From contig CADCEV010000003.1 of NCBI GenBank assembly GCA_902800525.1, forward strand, positions 62,001 to 126,000: a stretch of DNA of 64,000 nucleotides, written 5' to 3'. The DNA comes from an uncultured Bacteroidales bacterium. Lineage in GTDB: Bacteria; Bacteroidota; Bacteroidia; Bacteroidales; Paludibacteraceae. Below, one piece after another: positions 1 to 8,526 of the stretch. Numbering within the stretch: the stretch's first letter is position 1; the number at the start of each line of letters is the position of its first letter. The notes under the pieces were generated by a model. It saw only the letters and a program-made list of their open reading frames with translations. It had not been told where the DNA came from and ran no database searches. Both the position numbers and the translations under genes were made by a program.

Positions 1-550
1 CATGCTCCTTTTTGTCGGGCAACATATATGGGAGAAGAATATCGGCTTTATCCTTGACTCGCTGGCGTTGATCAAGGAGCGGCCTTTCCACCTCTTCATG
101 GTCGGCACGGGCTACGCGGTACGCGACATACGGCATAAAGTGAAAGAGTTAGGCCTGCAGGACCATGTAACCCTCCTCGGCAATATCCATGACCGTGAGC
201 GTCTCAAACGTATCGATGCAGCGGCGGATCTCTTCCTCTTCCCCTCGCTGTATGACAACGCACCGCTCGTCGTGCGCGAAGCTGCGGCGATGCACACACC
301 GGCATTGATGCTGCAGGAATCGACGGCGGCTGAAGTCATTGATTCGGATGTCAACGGATTCCTTACGCCCAACGATAAGCAGGCTTACGCCGATCGCCTC
401 GTTTGGCTCATGGAGCATCCTGATGTACTGGCTAAGGTCGGAGACAAAGCCTCTACTACCATCGCACGTTCTTGGGAAAACGTGATGGATGAAGTTATCC
501 TTCGATACAAAGATATACAGGAATCATACCGACTGAAAAAAGGCAAATAA
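1..550 (+). CDS. Glycosyltransferase family 4, C-terminal half (cut by window edge)
   Basis: The frame is open to the left edge, so the start is outside the window; the ATG at 2 is most likely internal. What remains is the nucleotide-sugar-binding Rossmann half of a GT-B enzyme: FVGQ...EKN at the start of the domain, a GNI-type turn, the FLFPSLYDNAPLVVREAAA segment, and an E-x7-E-like arrangement through ALMLQESTAAEVI, followed by the GFL loop and a closing helix. The family transfers sugars retaining anomeric configuration, usually at the cytoplasmic membrane for lipopolysaccharide or capsule. It is followed at once by a broken flippase remnant, which suggests that a GT plus flippase pair stood here before the following cassette arrived. 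The sugar cannot be told. Confidence 0.8.
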   Translation, partial: MLLFVGQHIWEKNIGFILDSLALIKERPFHLFMVGTGYAVRDIRHKVKELGLQDHVTLLGNIHDRERLKRIDAAADLFLFPSLYDNAPLVVREAAAMHTPALMLQESTAAEVIDSDVNGFLTPNDKQAYADRLVWLMEHPDVLAKVGDKASTTIARSWENVMDEVILRYKDIQESYRLKKGK

Positions 551-551
551 T

Positions 552-698
552 ACAACTTCAAGCATCAAGCCTTCCATGGTCATTTGGCCGATTCTTTTCG
601 GCCTGATCGGAGTAGGGTGTATGTGCTGGTGCGAGATGCGCATCGGCATCCCTGACGAGCTGCTTTCTCTGGCGAACCACTGGTGGATATTAAAATAA
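552..698 (+). pseudogene. Truncated N-terminal remnant of a flippase-like (UPF0104) gene
   Basis: Read in the frame of the ATG at 576, this stretch encodes SIKPSM..WPILFGLIGVG.M.W.EM...IP...L.LA.HWW and then stops at 696-698. The same positions recur in the intact flippase at 3591-4673 (IKPSMIVWPILFGLIGVG, then W.EM, IP, LADHWW). Protein-level match with many silent differences points to a diverged paralogue, not a fresh duplication. Only about 48 codons survive and no start with a ribosome site is seen. The break lies just before the promoter of the next gene (723-754), so it may mark the left junction of the gtr cassette. Confidence 0.75.
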
Positions 699-722
699 AA
701 AATGCATTTTTTTGCAAAAAAA

Positions 723-754
723 TTTGGTCATGTCAAAAAAAAACAGTAACTTTG
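723..754 (+). promoter_or_regulatory. Bacteroidota-type promoter for the gtr cassette
   Basis: TTTG at 723-726 and TAACTTTG at 747-754 with a 20-bp spacer. Transcription would begin near 760, which rules out the TTG at 762 as a likely start and favours the ATG at 783. Confidence 0.75.
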
Positions 755-782
755 CAGCCGGTTGTTAAATACACATGTTCGA

Positions 783-1706
783 ATGAAGACAGTTACTATT
801 CTTGTGCCTTGCTATAATGAAGAGCAGTCGTTGCCGATGTTCTATGAGGCTACTACAGCGGTTACTTCGCAGCTGACCAACTATCAATGGGAGTTCCTCT
901 TTGTCAACGACGGAAGTAAGGATAAAACACTGGAGATGTTGATGAATCTCCGTCGTCAACATGGTGTTAATGTACTCAATCTCTCCCGCAATTATGGCAA
1001 GGAGAATGCAATGCTTGCCGGTTTCGATTATGCGAAAGGGGACGCAATGATTATTATGGATGCTGATCTCCAGGACCCGCCTACGATTATTCCTATGATG
1101 ATAGAGCGGTGGGAACAAGGTTTCGAGGATGTATATGCACAGCGCAAAGATCGAGGCAAAGAATCTTGGCTCAGAAAGCAGTTGAGCCTCGCATACTATC
1201 GCATGCTTAACAGGGTGGCGGATATCAATGTTTTACCTAATGTGGGGGATTTTCGCTTGCTTGACCGCAAATGTATTGATGCCCTCAAACAACTTCGAGA
1301 AGCTAACCGGTATACCAAAGGAATGTTTTGTTATATCGGGTTCAAGAAAAGTTGTATCGAGTTTGACAGAGGCGACCGGGTGGCGGGGCACTCGAACATG
1401 TCTTTCCGGATCCTATTAAGGCTGGCAATTGATGGATTAATGTCCTATACTACTGCCCCTCTCCGGATGGCGGTGTGGTTTGGATTGATAGTTGCACTGG
1501 GAGCATTTGTATATATGTTGTTTATCTTCATTAGAACACTTCTGTTCGGAGATCCTGTCGCGGGATTTCCTGCTTTGATGGATGTGATATTGTTCTTGGG
1601 AGGAGTCCAGTTATTGTGTATCGGTATCGTTGGACAGTATCTTGGCCAAGTGTATATAGAAACGAAGCATAGACCTATCTATTTTGTCGAGTCGTATAAT
1701 GAGTAA
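783..1706 (+). CDS. GtrB-like polyprenyl-phosphate glycosyltransferase (GT2)
   Basis: 307 residues from the ATG at 783. The N-terminal GT-A domain opens with VTILVPCYNEE, carries the metal-binding DADLQDPP motif near residue 95, and ends with a basic GDR/HS segment. Two membrane helices follow (roughly residues 230-255 and 265-290), then a conserved GQYLGQVYIETKHRP tail. This is the DPM1/ArnC/GtrB layout: it charges undecaprenyl phosphate with a sugar on the cytoplasmic face. The last 8 bases overlap the GtrA-like gene, and the two are known partners in O-antigen decoration modules. Which sugar is used (glucose or another) cannot be read from the sequence. Confidence 0.88.
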   Translation: MKTVTILVPCYNEEQSLPMFYEATTAVTSQLTNYQWEFLFVNDGSKDKTLEMLMNLRRQHGVNVLNLSRNYGKENAMLAGFDYAKGDAMIIMDADLQDPPTIIPMMIERWEQGFEDVYAQRKDRGKESWLRKQLSLAYYRMLNRVADINVLPNVGDFRLLDRKCIDALKQLREANRYTKGMFCYIGFKKSCIEFDRGDRVAGHSNMSFRILLRLAIDGLMSYTTAPLRMAVWFGLIVALGAFVYMLFIFIRTLLFGDPVAGFPALMDVILFLGGVQLLCIGIVGQYLGQVYIETKHRPIYFVESYNE

Positions 1707-2094
1707 GGAATTTATTCGTTTTGCTATTGTCGGTGTAATAGCCACGGCTATCCATTATGGATTGTATTATCTGCTCAATAGGTGGATAAACGTGAATGTG
1801 GCGTACACAATTGGCTACGTTGTATCCTTGTGTTGTAATTTTTTCATGACAACATATTTCACTTTTCGTAGCGAAGCGAATGCGAAACGTGGGGTGGGGT
1901 TCCTGTTTAGCCATGGGGTGAACTACCTGATTCATATGGGATTGCTTAATCTCTTCTTATGGATCGGACTACCCGAAAATATAGCCCCGGTTCCGGTGTT
2001 TGCTATCGCTATTCCGGTCAATTTTTTGTTGGTACGTACTGTGTTCAAAAACAAACATTTTCAATCGCATCATGAATCTCTCTCCGAAGTATAA
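1699..2094 (+). CDS. GtrA family membrane protein
   Basis: 131 residues, four predicted membrane helices, opening SKEFIRFAIVGVIATAIHY, which is the family's typical first helix, and a FMTTYFTFRSEA motif in the middle. GtrA-type proteins are thought to flip sugar-charged undecaprenyl phosphate to the periplasm. The ATG at 1699 overlaps the end of the upstream GT2 gene, and its own end overlaps the next gene, so the three are almost certainly translated together. The TTG five codons earlier is an alternative start but is less likely. Confidence 0.85.
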   Translation: MSKEFIRFAIVGVIATAIHYGLYYLLNRWINVNVAYTIGYVVSLCCNFFMTTYFTFRSEANAKRGVGFLFSHGVNYLIHMGLLNLFLWIGLPENIAPVPVFAIAIPVNFLLVRTVFKNKHFQSHHESLSEV

Positions 2095-3538
2095 GTACAC
2101 CGACCGTGTGGTATATGCTTTATTGGCTATAGCCGCTTGCGTGTTTATTCTCCCTCACTCAATGGCATGGTGGGGCAACGGCAATTGGCCTACCGACACA
2201 TGCCTCTATATGAGGCCAACTATGTGGATTCAACAGGGGCTGACGATGTATGTAGATATGTTTGACCATAAAGGCCCGTTCACTTACATTTATTATGGTT
2301 TGGCTTATGCGTTGGCGGGATTGACCGGTGTCTGGTTGATTGACGGACTTGCCGTTTTTGTGACCTCTGCCTTCATTTACCGTACGGCGCGGCTCTTCGG
2401 AGATGAGAAACATTCTTTGATAGTAGCGCTCGGAATGATGGTTTATCTCAACGTGCCCTATATGAACGAAGCTAGTTGTGATCTCGTTGCTACGCCGGGT
2501 ATAGCTTTATGTGCCTACTTCTTTGCGAAAAACTTGCGCGACAACACATATTGGTCGTTTTGGCAAGTTGTGTTGTTTATGGGGGCTGTTATGATTTGTT
2601 TGATGACGAAATTCAATACCTCGGCGGGCCTGATACCTATGGCACTTTGGATGGTCTTCCATCTTATCCACCATTGGGATTTCCGTGCGTTCCTACGATA
2701 TGCTGCCGGAGTGGTAGTAGGAATCTTGTTTTTCTTCGGACCAATTATCGGATGTATGGTATATCAAGGCAACTTGGATGATTTCTGGCGGTTGTATGTG
2801 CTCTTTACGCTGGAAGATTATGGCTATACAGACATAGCTAAAATGCTTCGATTCAAGCTGTACGTCACTTTGGCTATGCTGCCTGTCTTCGCTACCTATA
2901 TCGTATATGCTGTGCGTAGCCGTTGGCGTGAAGAACAGTTCGTCTTCCTCACGTTAATTCTTGTACTTTCAATGGCATTGTGCGTGTATGTGGGGAACTC
3001 CTATCAGCATTATATTGCGCCCGTGGTACCTGCATTCGCTTTGGTAATGATTGCTCTTCTTCGGGATGCACAACTCTCGTCCGTAGCGCGCAAAACTTTG
3101 ATGGGATTTACCGTTTTTGTAGGCGTGGGATTTTATGTGGTACGGGCGGTAAATAGTTTTGTTCCGTTCGATACCTCGGCCGATAGGGCTGCTGCTGAAT
3201 ATATCAATGCACATACAACAGCTGAGGATTATCTCGCTATCTGCGATGATATGGAGGGACGCAACGATGCGGATTATCTCAATCCTGATTATTGCTTCCC
3301 TTATAGATTATGGTTGCAGGTGGATGCCAAACCGGCATCGCAATTCTGGTTCTCTCCGCCCGACCAACCCCAATGGATGCATGACCGGACATTACAAGAT
3401 ATCCAAGAGCACAAACCTCACTATGTCGTTTGTGCTCAGGCCAAATTGAATGAACTTCAATCATTAGGTTACGAAGTCTCCTTCCCTATAACTCCGACGT
3501 ATTATATGCTCGAACTGTCCTCGGACATGGTGCATTAA
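2072..3538 (+). CDS. Polytopic GT39/ArnT-like glycosyltransferase (GtrC-like)
   Basis: 488 residues from the ATG at 2072, which lies inside the end of the gtrA-like gene. An acidic first periplasmic loop (NWPTDTCLY) is followed by the Y.DMFDHKGPFTYIYY signature typical of membrane glycosyltransferases of the PMT/ArnT-like superfamily, then about ten membrane helices and a C-terminal soluble domain from about residue 365. Position as third gene after GtrB and GtrA fits the variable transferase that moves the lipid-linked sugar onto a periplasmic glycan. Acceptor and sugar are unknown. Confidence 0.75.
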   Translation: MNLSPKYKYTDRVVYALLAIAACVFILPHSMAWWGNGNWPTDTCLYMRPTMWIQQGLTMYVDMFDHKGPFTYIYYGLAYALAGLTGVWLIDGLAVFVTSAFIYRTARLFGDEKHSLIVALGMMVYLNVPYMNEASCDLVATPGIALCAYFFAKNLRDNTYWSFWQVVLFMGAVMICLMTKFNTSAGLIPMALWMVFHLIHHWDFRAFLRYAAGVVVGILFFFGPIIGCMVYQGNLDDFWRLYVLFTLEDYGYTDIAKMLRFKLYVTLAMLPVFATYIVYAVRSRWREEQFVFLTLILVLSMALCVYVGNSYQHYIAPVVPAFALVMIALLRDAQLSSVARKTLMGFTVFVGVGFYVVRAVNSFVPFDTSADRAAAEYINAHTTAEDYLAICDDMEGRNDADYLNPDYCFPYRLWLQVDAKPASQFWFSPPDQPQWMHDRTLQDIQEHKPHYVVCAQAKLNELQSLGYEVSFPITPTYYMLELSSDMVH

Positions 3539-3590
3539 CCGTCATCCCAAAAACATTCTATCCGCTAAGTTTATACAAACATACGAATAA

Positions 3591-4673
3591 ATGGGGAAAG
3601 ATAAAAAAATAGTTTCAACGAATCGTTCGGTTGCCTCGCGTATCAAACCGTCCATGATTGTTTGGCCGATACTCTTTGGCCTGATAGGAGTGGGGTATAT
3701 GTTGTGGCGCGAAATGCACAATGACATACCGCAAGGACCACTGGTGTTAGCTGATCATTGGTGGGTATTCGCAGTGTTAGTGGTTCTTTTTACGTTATTA
3801 AAGGATTTCTCGGGCATGTATCGCCTGCGTGTCATGTCCGGCGCACCTTTGACCTTTAAGCAACTCTTCCGCATCCGAATGCTCTATGAGTTTACTTCTG
3901 CGGTTACACCTTCCGCTGCCGGAGGTTCGTCGCTTGAGGTTATTTTCATCCATCGAGAAGGGATTAAAATCAGTCGTGCCACTTCTATGACCGTCTTGGC
4001 GCTCTTCCTGGATGAAATCTTTATGGTTCTCCTTTTCCCTATTCTGCTGTTATCCATCCCTTATGCGGAACTGTTTACTGCCGGGGGATATTTCCAATAT
4101 GGCTATCTTTGGGCATTCATCATCGGCTATGTGATGAAACTGGTTTGGGTGACGCTGCTATTCATCGGTATCTTCTGTAACCCAACTATTTTAGCGAAGA
4201 TCATAGGTTTCATTTTCTCCTTTAAGTTCCTGCGTAAGTACCGTGGTCGGGCGCTTCGTACGGCAGTTGAATTGCGCCAATGTGCTCGTGAGATTCGCCA
4301 TGAGTCTTTCGGCTACTGGATGCGGATGATGTTCTCTACGGCTGGTATATGGGGATTCCGTTTCTTGATAGCTAATATGGCAATCATGATCTTCAATCCG
4401 CTTCCCATATCCGGTAATCTGATGTGTTTTGCCCGCCAGTATATTTTAGGTATCGTCTGCATGATCGTGCCGACACCTGGAGGGAGCGGATTTGCCGAAG
4501 TGATGTTCGACGGATTCCTCGGCGAATATATAACACAAAAAATGTCCACGGTCCTCATCACCTCCATCTGGCGTCTATGCACCTATTACTACTACTTAAT
4601 CGCGGGAGTGATCATCCTTCCGCAGTGGCTTGGGAAAAGCAGTATATTGAGAAAACGCCATGAAACCAACTGA
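3591..4673 (+). CDS. Flippase-like membrane protein (UPF0104 / AglD-MprF transmembrane family)
   Basis: 360 residues with about eight membrane helices. Key family features are the RIRMLYEFTSAVTPSAAGG segment near residue 105, a second glycine-rich motif PTPGGSGFAE near residue 300, and a basic soluble loop between helices. The family occurs beside glycosyltransferases and is proposed to move lipid-linked intermediates or lipids across the membrane. Its first 60 residues match the broken remnant at 552-698, so two copies once flanked, or were split by, the gtr cassette. The 3' end overlaps a short truncated reading frame. Confidence 0.8.
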   Translation: MGKDKKIVSTNRSVASRIKPSMIVWPILFGLIGVGYMLWREMHNDIPQGPLVLADHWWVFAVLVVLFTLLKDFSGMYRLRVMSGAPLTFKQLFRIRMLYEFTSAVTPSAAGGSSLEVIFIHREGIKISRATSMTVLALFLDEIFMVLLFPILLLSIPYAELFTAGGYFQYGYLWAFIIGYVMKLVWVTLLFIGIFCNPTILAKIIGFIFSFKFLRKYRGRALRTAVELRQCAREIRHESFGYWMRMMFSTAGIWGFRFLIANMAIMIFNPLPISGNLMCFARQYILGIVCMIVPTPGGSGFAEVMFDGFLGEYITQKMSTVLITSIWRLCTYYYYLIAGVIILPQWLGKSSILRKRHETN

Positions 4674-4857
4674 TGTCCTTTTCTGCATCTTCAATTATCA
4701 TGAAACACCTAACGCGGAGTTCCTCTATCGCGAACTTCGTCCGTCTGTAAATGGCTTAAACTCTTCTTACCCCTTTACCGCCTCTTCCACTAATCTACTA
4801 TCAACTATCAACTATCAACTATCAACTATTTCCACCTGTATCCGATTCCCAAACTGA
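4660..4857 (+). pseudogene. Truncated start of a gene, possibly a glycosyltransferase
   Basis: An ATG overlapping the flippase gene opens a frame whose first 30 or so codons look like real protein (DVLFCIFNYHETPNAEFLY, then RELRPSV) and resemble the first strand and loop of a GT2-type enzyme. After about 4760 the sequence turns into low-complexity DNA and a tandem repeat, so the rest of the gene has been lost. Overlap with the flippase stop suggests it was once the next gene in the operon. The family assignment is a guess. Confidence 0.45.
4800..4827. repeat. Heptad tandem repeat, 4 x ATCAACT
   Basis: Four exact copies of a 7-bp unit in the gap between converging genes. The last copy supplies the stop codon (TAG, 4826-4828) of the minus-strand outer-membrane gene. 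Confidence 0.9.
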
Positions 4858-5632
4858 TGGATTGAGGATAGATCAGAGCCTGTGCAATCTCTTTGCCTTT
4901 GTTCTCGCTGTAGAAACCGGCGATGTCGGATAAACTGACTTTGTAGTGCGCATTGATCTGAATGCCTATCGGAAACTCATAGCCCACCGTCACGGCAACA
5001 CCGAAATGATTGTCGTGCAAGCTGTATAAGCGGCTGTAATCATGCGTATCTACGGGCTTCGTCGGCGTCGTGGGGGTAGGGGGCACAATCACCGGGTCAT
5101 CCACGTTCTTGAACTTGTTCGCGATATTCGATGCGAACGTGAAATGGGTGAATATTCCGCCGCCGAATTGTATATATCCGCGCTCCATACTGCCGAAACG
5201 GCCTAAGAAATAAACAGGTATCTCCATGCCGAAAGACCATAAGTGGTTCGCTGTGTCCGTCTCTGCAAAATAGTTCTGTTGAGCGGTGAAAAGCACCTGC
5301 GGTTGTATGGAGAAATGTTTGCTCACGCGGAAATCTAAGAATCCGCCTAACTCTCCGCCGATATGCATATACGAACTCATCCGATTATGGTTTCTCGAGA
5401 TGATGAAATTGCTCAAGTTTGCACCGGCTAATATACCGCCGGACACGATGCGAGGCAGTTTCTCCTGATCCAGAGAATCTAACATATGCTCGGTGTCAAA
5501 CTCCACCAGACGAGCTTTGGCGGCGTCTAATTTCAGCTGCAACTCCGTGTCTTTGGTCTGAGCCGAGACCATAGAGACTTGAAAAATAATCGTACTTACG
5601 ATCAGCAATCCTGTTAATTTTGCATGTTTCAT
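4826..5632 (-). CDS. Outer-membrane beta-barrel protein (PorT-like)
   Basis: 268 residues with a signal peptide ending near VSMVSAQ, a short helical segment with charged residues (KLDAAKARLVEFDTEH), then alternating hydrophobic strands typical of a small 8-strand barrel and a closing LGIGYRWK strand ending in an aromatic. A proline/threonine loop (PPTPTTPTKP) lies near residue 190. It belongs by appearance to the outer-membrane beta-barrel domain proteins of Bacteroidota; function is unknown. AAGGAGG sits 7 bases before the ATG, unusual for this phylum. It lies 15 bp behind the DUF5686 gene and is probably cotranscribed with it. Confidence 0.75.
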   Translation of the reverse strand: MKHAKLTGLLIVSTIIFQVSMVSAQTKDTELQLKLDAAKARLVEFDTEHMLDSLDQEKLPRIVSGGILAGANLSNFIISRNHNRMSSYMHIGGELGGFLDFRVSKHFSIQPQVLFTAQQNYFAETDTANHLWSFGMEIPVYFLGRFGSMERGYIQFGGGIFTHFTFASNIANKFKNVDDPVIVPPTPTTPTKPVDTHDYSRLYSLHDNHFGVAVTVGYEFPIGIQINAHYKVSLSDIAGFYSENKGKEIAQALIYPQSISLGIGYRWK

Positions 5633-5647
5633 AGTATTCCTCCTTTC

Positions 5648-8503
5648 TTACAGCGATATACGTACCGTTAACTTGACACCGTTCCGACCCCATGCTCCTA
5701 TACGGCGTCGGCCGTGAATCAGCACGGGATGACCGTCCGCATCTACCGCCGGCTGAAAACCCAAACCCGGTTTGTTCGGATCTACCGGCTCCATCTTCTG
5801 AATCATATACGGCAATTCGTAATCGTTGTATGTCAAACGGCGCACGTAATCAATACGGATGAACTTGAGGATGTTCTCAAATCCCGCGGTCAGCTCCATA
5901 TACGGCAACTTACCGATAGGCGAACTCGTACGATATCCGTCTTTCAGATACCCGTAATTATCAAACGCGCTGTTCACATCCCCGTTGGTCCATTCTGTGT
6001 GCGGGAAATCGTACAAACCCGTTCCCGATTCCAGATACGGGTTGTTCTTCTTCGTCAGACCGCCGTACGTTCCGGCAAAACTGACCACGCCGCGCAGTTT
6101 CAGCTTGTTGATACCGGGAATGCGGTTCATAATCCAGCCTTTGAAGTAATAGGTGGCATATAGCGATACGTACTCATCCATTATAAACTCCATCGGTTTC
6201 ATTAGGTTGAAGGAACGCTGGCCTAACAAGATACTTGTTGAAGTCTGCGGAATCTGCAATTTCGTGAACGGCACTTTCTGCCAGATCATGCCGGTCTGAA
6301 TACGCATGTCCAAATGCCCGAACGCGGAGAACCAGAAACGTTTGTCGAACATAATCTCTGTCTTGTTATAAAAGAATCCGTCGCCACCATTATGTCGGTC
6401 GTCCAAGTAGCCAACCGTGTGGGTTAGGTTGAAGGTCGGAGCGTCTTTCTCAAATCCCCAGGGGCTCTTGATGCCGTTGCGGTCAATCTGAATCATCGAT
6501 CCCGGCGAATATTCCAACTCAAAAGTACCCTCGTAGTTGCGGTATGAACCGATATTGGTCATCGTTTGCATATACGTTGTGTCGGTGCCGACGATGTTCT
6601 GCGTGTAATTCAGACGCTGATATTTGAGTGCTCCTGCTGCTCGGTTGTTCGTGAAATCGAACGTCGTCTTGAACATCAGATTATTACGCCATTCCTTCAT
6701 GTATTCCGCTTTCGCGTGGAACACATATTGCGCAAATGGCATCGTCGGCGTGCTCGTCGGGATGGACATGATGATATTATCGCGGCGTACCACATCCGTC
6801 ACTTGACCCGGCTCCTCTATGTCATACTGAGCCATCAATTGTATATGGTGACGCAGACCGTCATAAGGCTGGTTCTTGTGTTTGTCAAACGTATAAACCA
6901 TCGTCGCGTTGTATTTCGGCAGCAGGTCTTTGGTGCCGAACGCTACATAACCGCGGAAAAAGAACTGGTCATGGAGACGAGCGGTTGAACCGCCGCCGAT
7001 GCGAAGACGTACTCCTTCTAACATGTTCCAACTCAAAAAGTTGTATATCGGACCGAAATCAAACTTGCTCAGATACATAAACTCCGCATCCCGAGTTGGG
7101 ATATACTCCGTGGTAATGGCGTTGACAAATAGCGCTAATGTGTTGAATTTGGGCGTATTCGTGAACTCGCGCACAAGATCAACTACCGAACTCTCGTATT
7201 TCGTCAGCGGTTCTGGTCGCATCTCATCGGTCCAGTATCCTTCTTCTACTACCTCGGCCGTCGAGTCGTTTTGCTCTACCTCGTTTGCCGTCAAACTGGA
7301 GAACGTCTCTTTCGATATCGGTGTCTCCAAATCCCAATTGGTATATATCTTCGTCTGACGGGCTAACATGCCGCGTTTATTGTTCAGTATATAGAACTTG
7401 GCATATGTGCTGGTCTTGTCCGGTGCCCACATACCGTTCTCCAACTGCTTGTAACTGTGCTCGATGGAGAAATTGCTTACGAAGTTCAGGTTGATATCCG
7501 GCGGCACATTGATGGCGTATTTCTTCAGCCGGTACGTGCTGTCATTCACAATGTACAGGTGACCCGTGAAACCGTAACTCTCCGAGTTAACCGGCACAAA
7601 AGCCAAGTCGATACACGGATACCCGTCCACCATGATCGTGTCCATGATGTAATACTGGTAGAATGTCACCGCTATCGTGCTGCTCAACGGAGATACAAAG
7701 CGGTTGAACAGCAGGTTCATGTTGTTGTCGTTGATATCTACGTCCTTGAAAATGGCGTTGATGTTCTGTTGGAAGGACTGAGAACCGATCACACTTTCGA
7801 TACCGAAAATACGTTTCTTGTCCAAAATCTTCTTCTCGCGGTGGGGCTTGCGTTGGAAATACTCCGTGTTCAAATGCTCGCGGATACTCACCGTCACGTT
7901 CGGATAAACGCCTGTAGTGTCAATGTATTTCTTTACGAAATCGAACGTCTTCCAGAACGGTTTTTCCCAATTCACCTGGATATTATCCAGCGCAAAAGAC
8001 ATACGCGAATAACTTTTTGCCGTGTATTGGTCTGCGCTCTGTACGCAGAACGAATCCTTGCGTGCAATGACATTCTTGATCAACTCCACTGCCGGATTGC
8101 CTTTCCGTTTGTAGTCGCGCTTACGGTTCTTCGGCGTCACCACAATGTCCTGCAAACCATATACATCCGGTGTCAACTTGATCTTCGCGTTCTTGCGGTT
8201 CTGACCCTTCCGAAGCGTTAACATCTCCGTCTTGTAACCTACCATCTGGAAATTCAGCGTATTGTAACCCTGCGTGTTGCTGATGGTGAAGTTACCGTCT
8301 ATATCCGATGTCGTTCCCACTTCCGAAGGGATCATTCCTTTGTTCGTCGTGGATTTCAGAAAGTATATCTGTACGAACGGCAAAGTCTCGCCTGTGTCGC
8401 CATCTACCACAACACCGGATATACTGGTCACCTCCTGTGCCGTTACCATCCCGGCAATGCACAAGAAAAATAATATGTACCTTAATCTATTCACAATTCT
8501 CAA
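5648..8503 (-). CDS. DUF5686 / carboxypeptidase-regulatory-like outer-membrane protein
   Basis: 951 residues. A signal peptide (to about AGMVTAQ) precedes a CarboxypepD-regulatory-like Ig domain: ISGVVVDGDTGETLPFVQIY, then SDIDGNFTI, and ends near residue 115. Residues 120-430 form a periplasmic DUF5686 region with the KRKGNPAVELIKNVIARKD segment, and the rest is a large beta-barrel rich in aromatic strands, finishing in LTVRISL. Family members are common in Bacteroidota and have no settled function. It sits between the small barrel protein and the DAHP synthase in one minus-strand run. Confidence 0.85.
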   Translation of the reverse strand: MRIVNRLRYILFFLCIAGMVTAQEVTSISGVVVDGDTGETLPFVQIYFLKSTTNKGMIPSEVGTTSDIDGNFTISNTQGYNTLNFQMVGYKTEMLTLRKGQNRKNAKIKLTPDVYGLQDIVVTPKNRKRDYKRKGNPAVELIKNVIARKDSFCVQSADQYTAKSYSRMSFALDNIQVNWEKPFWKTFDFVKKYIDTTGVYPNVTVSIREHLNTEYFQRKPHREKKILDKKRIFGIESVIGSQSFQQNINAIFKDVDINDNNMNLLFNRFVSPLSSTIAVTFYQYYIMDTIMVDGYPCIDLAFVPVNSESYGFTGHLYIVNDSTYRLKKYAINVPPDINLNFVSNFSIEHSYKQLENGMWAPDKTSTYAKFYILNNKRGMLARQTKIYTNWDLETPISKETFSSLTANEVEQNDSTAEVVEEGYWTDEMRPEPLTKYESSVVDLVREFTNTPKFNTLALFVNAITTEYIPTRDAEFMYLSKFDFGPIYNFLSWNMLEGVRLRIGGGSTARLHDQFFFRGYVAFGTKDLLPKYNATMVYTFDKHKNQPYDGLRHHIQLMAQYDIEEPGQVTDVVRRDNIIMSIPTSTPTMPFAQYVFHAKAEYMKEWRNNLMFKTTFDFTNNRAAGALKYQRLNYTQNIVGTDTTYMQTMTNIGSYRNYEGTFELEYSPGSMIQIDRNGIKSPWGFEKDAPTFNLTHTVGYLDDRHNGGDGFFYNKTEIMFDKRFWFSAFGHLDMRIQTGMIWQKVPFTKLQIPQTSTSILLGQRSFNLMKPMEFIMDEYVSLYATYYFKGWIMNRIPGINKLKLRGVVSFAGTYGGLTKKNNPYLESGTGLYDFPHTEWTNGDVNSAFDNYGYLKDGYRTSSPIGKLPYMELTAGFENILKFIRIDYVRRLTYNDYELPYMIQKMEPVDPNKPGLGFQPAVDADGHPVLIHGRRRIGAWGRNGVKLTVRISL

Positions 8504-8526
8504 TTCTCAATTATCAATTATCAACT
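8492..8526. repeat. Heptad tandem repeat, 5 x (A/C)TCAATT-like
   Basis: Five 7-bp units (CACAATT, CTCAATT, CTCAATT, ATCAATT, ATCAACT) between the DUF5686 start and the end of the DAHP synthase gene. The last unit supplies the TGA stop of the latter (8521-8523). Confidence 0.88.

Noticed and set aside
762..782. Upstream TTG start for the GtrB-like gene
   Set aside because: It lies at the predicted transcription start; the ATG at 783 begins the family's usual sequence.
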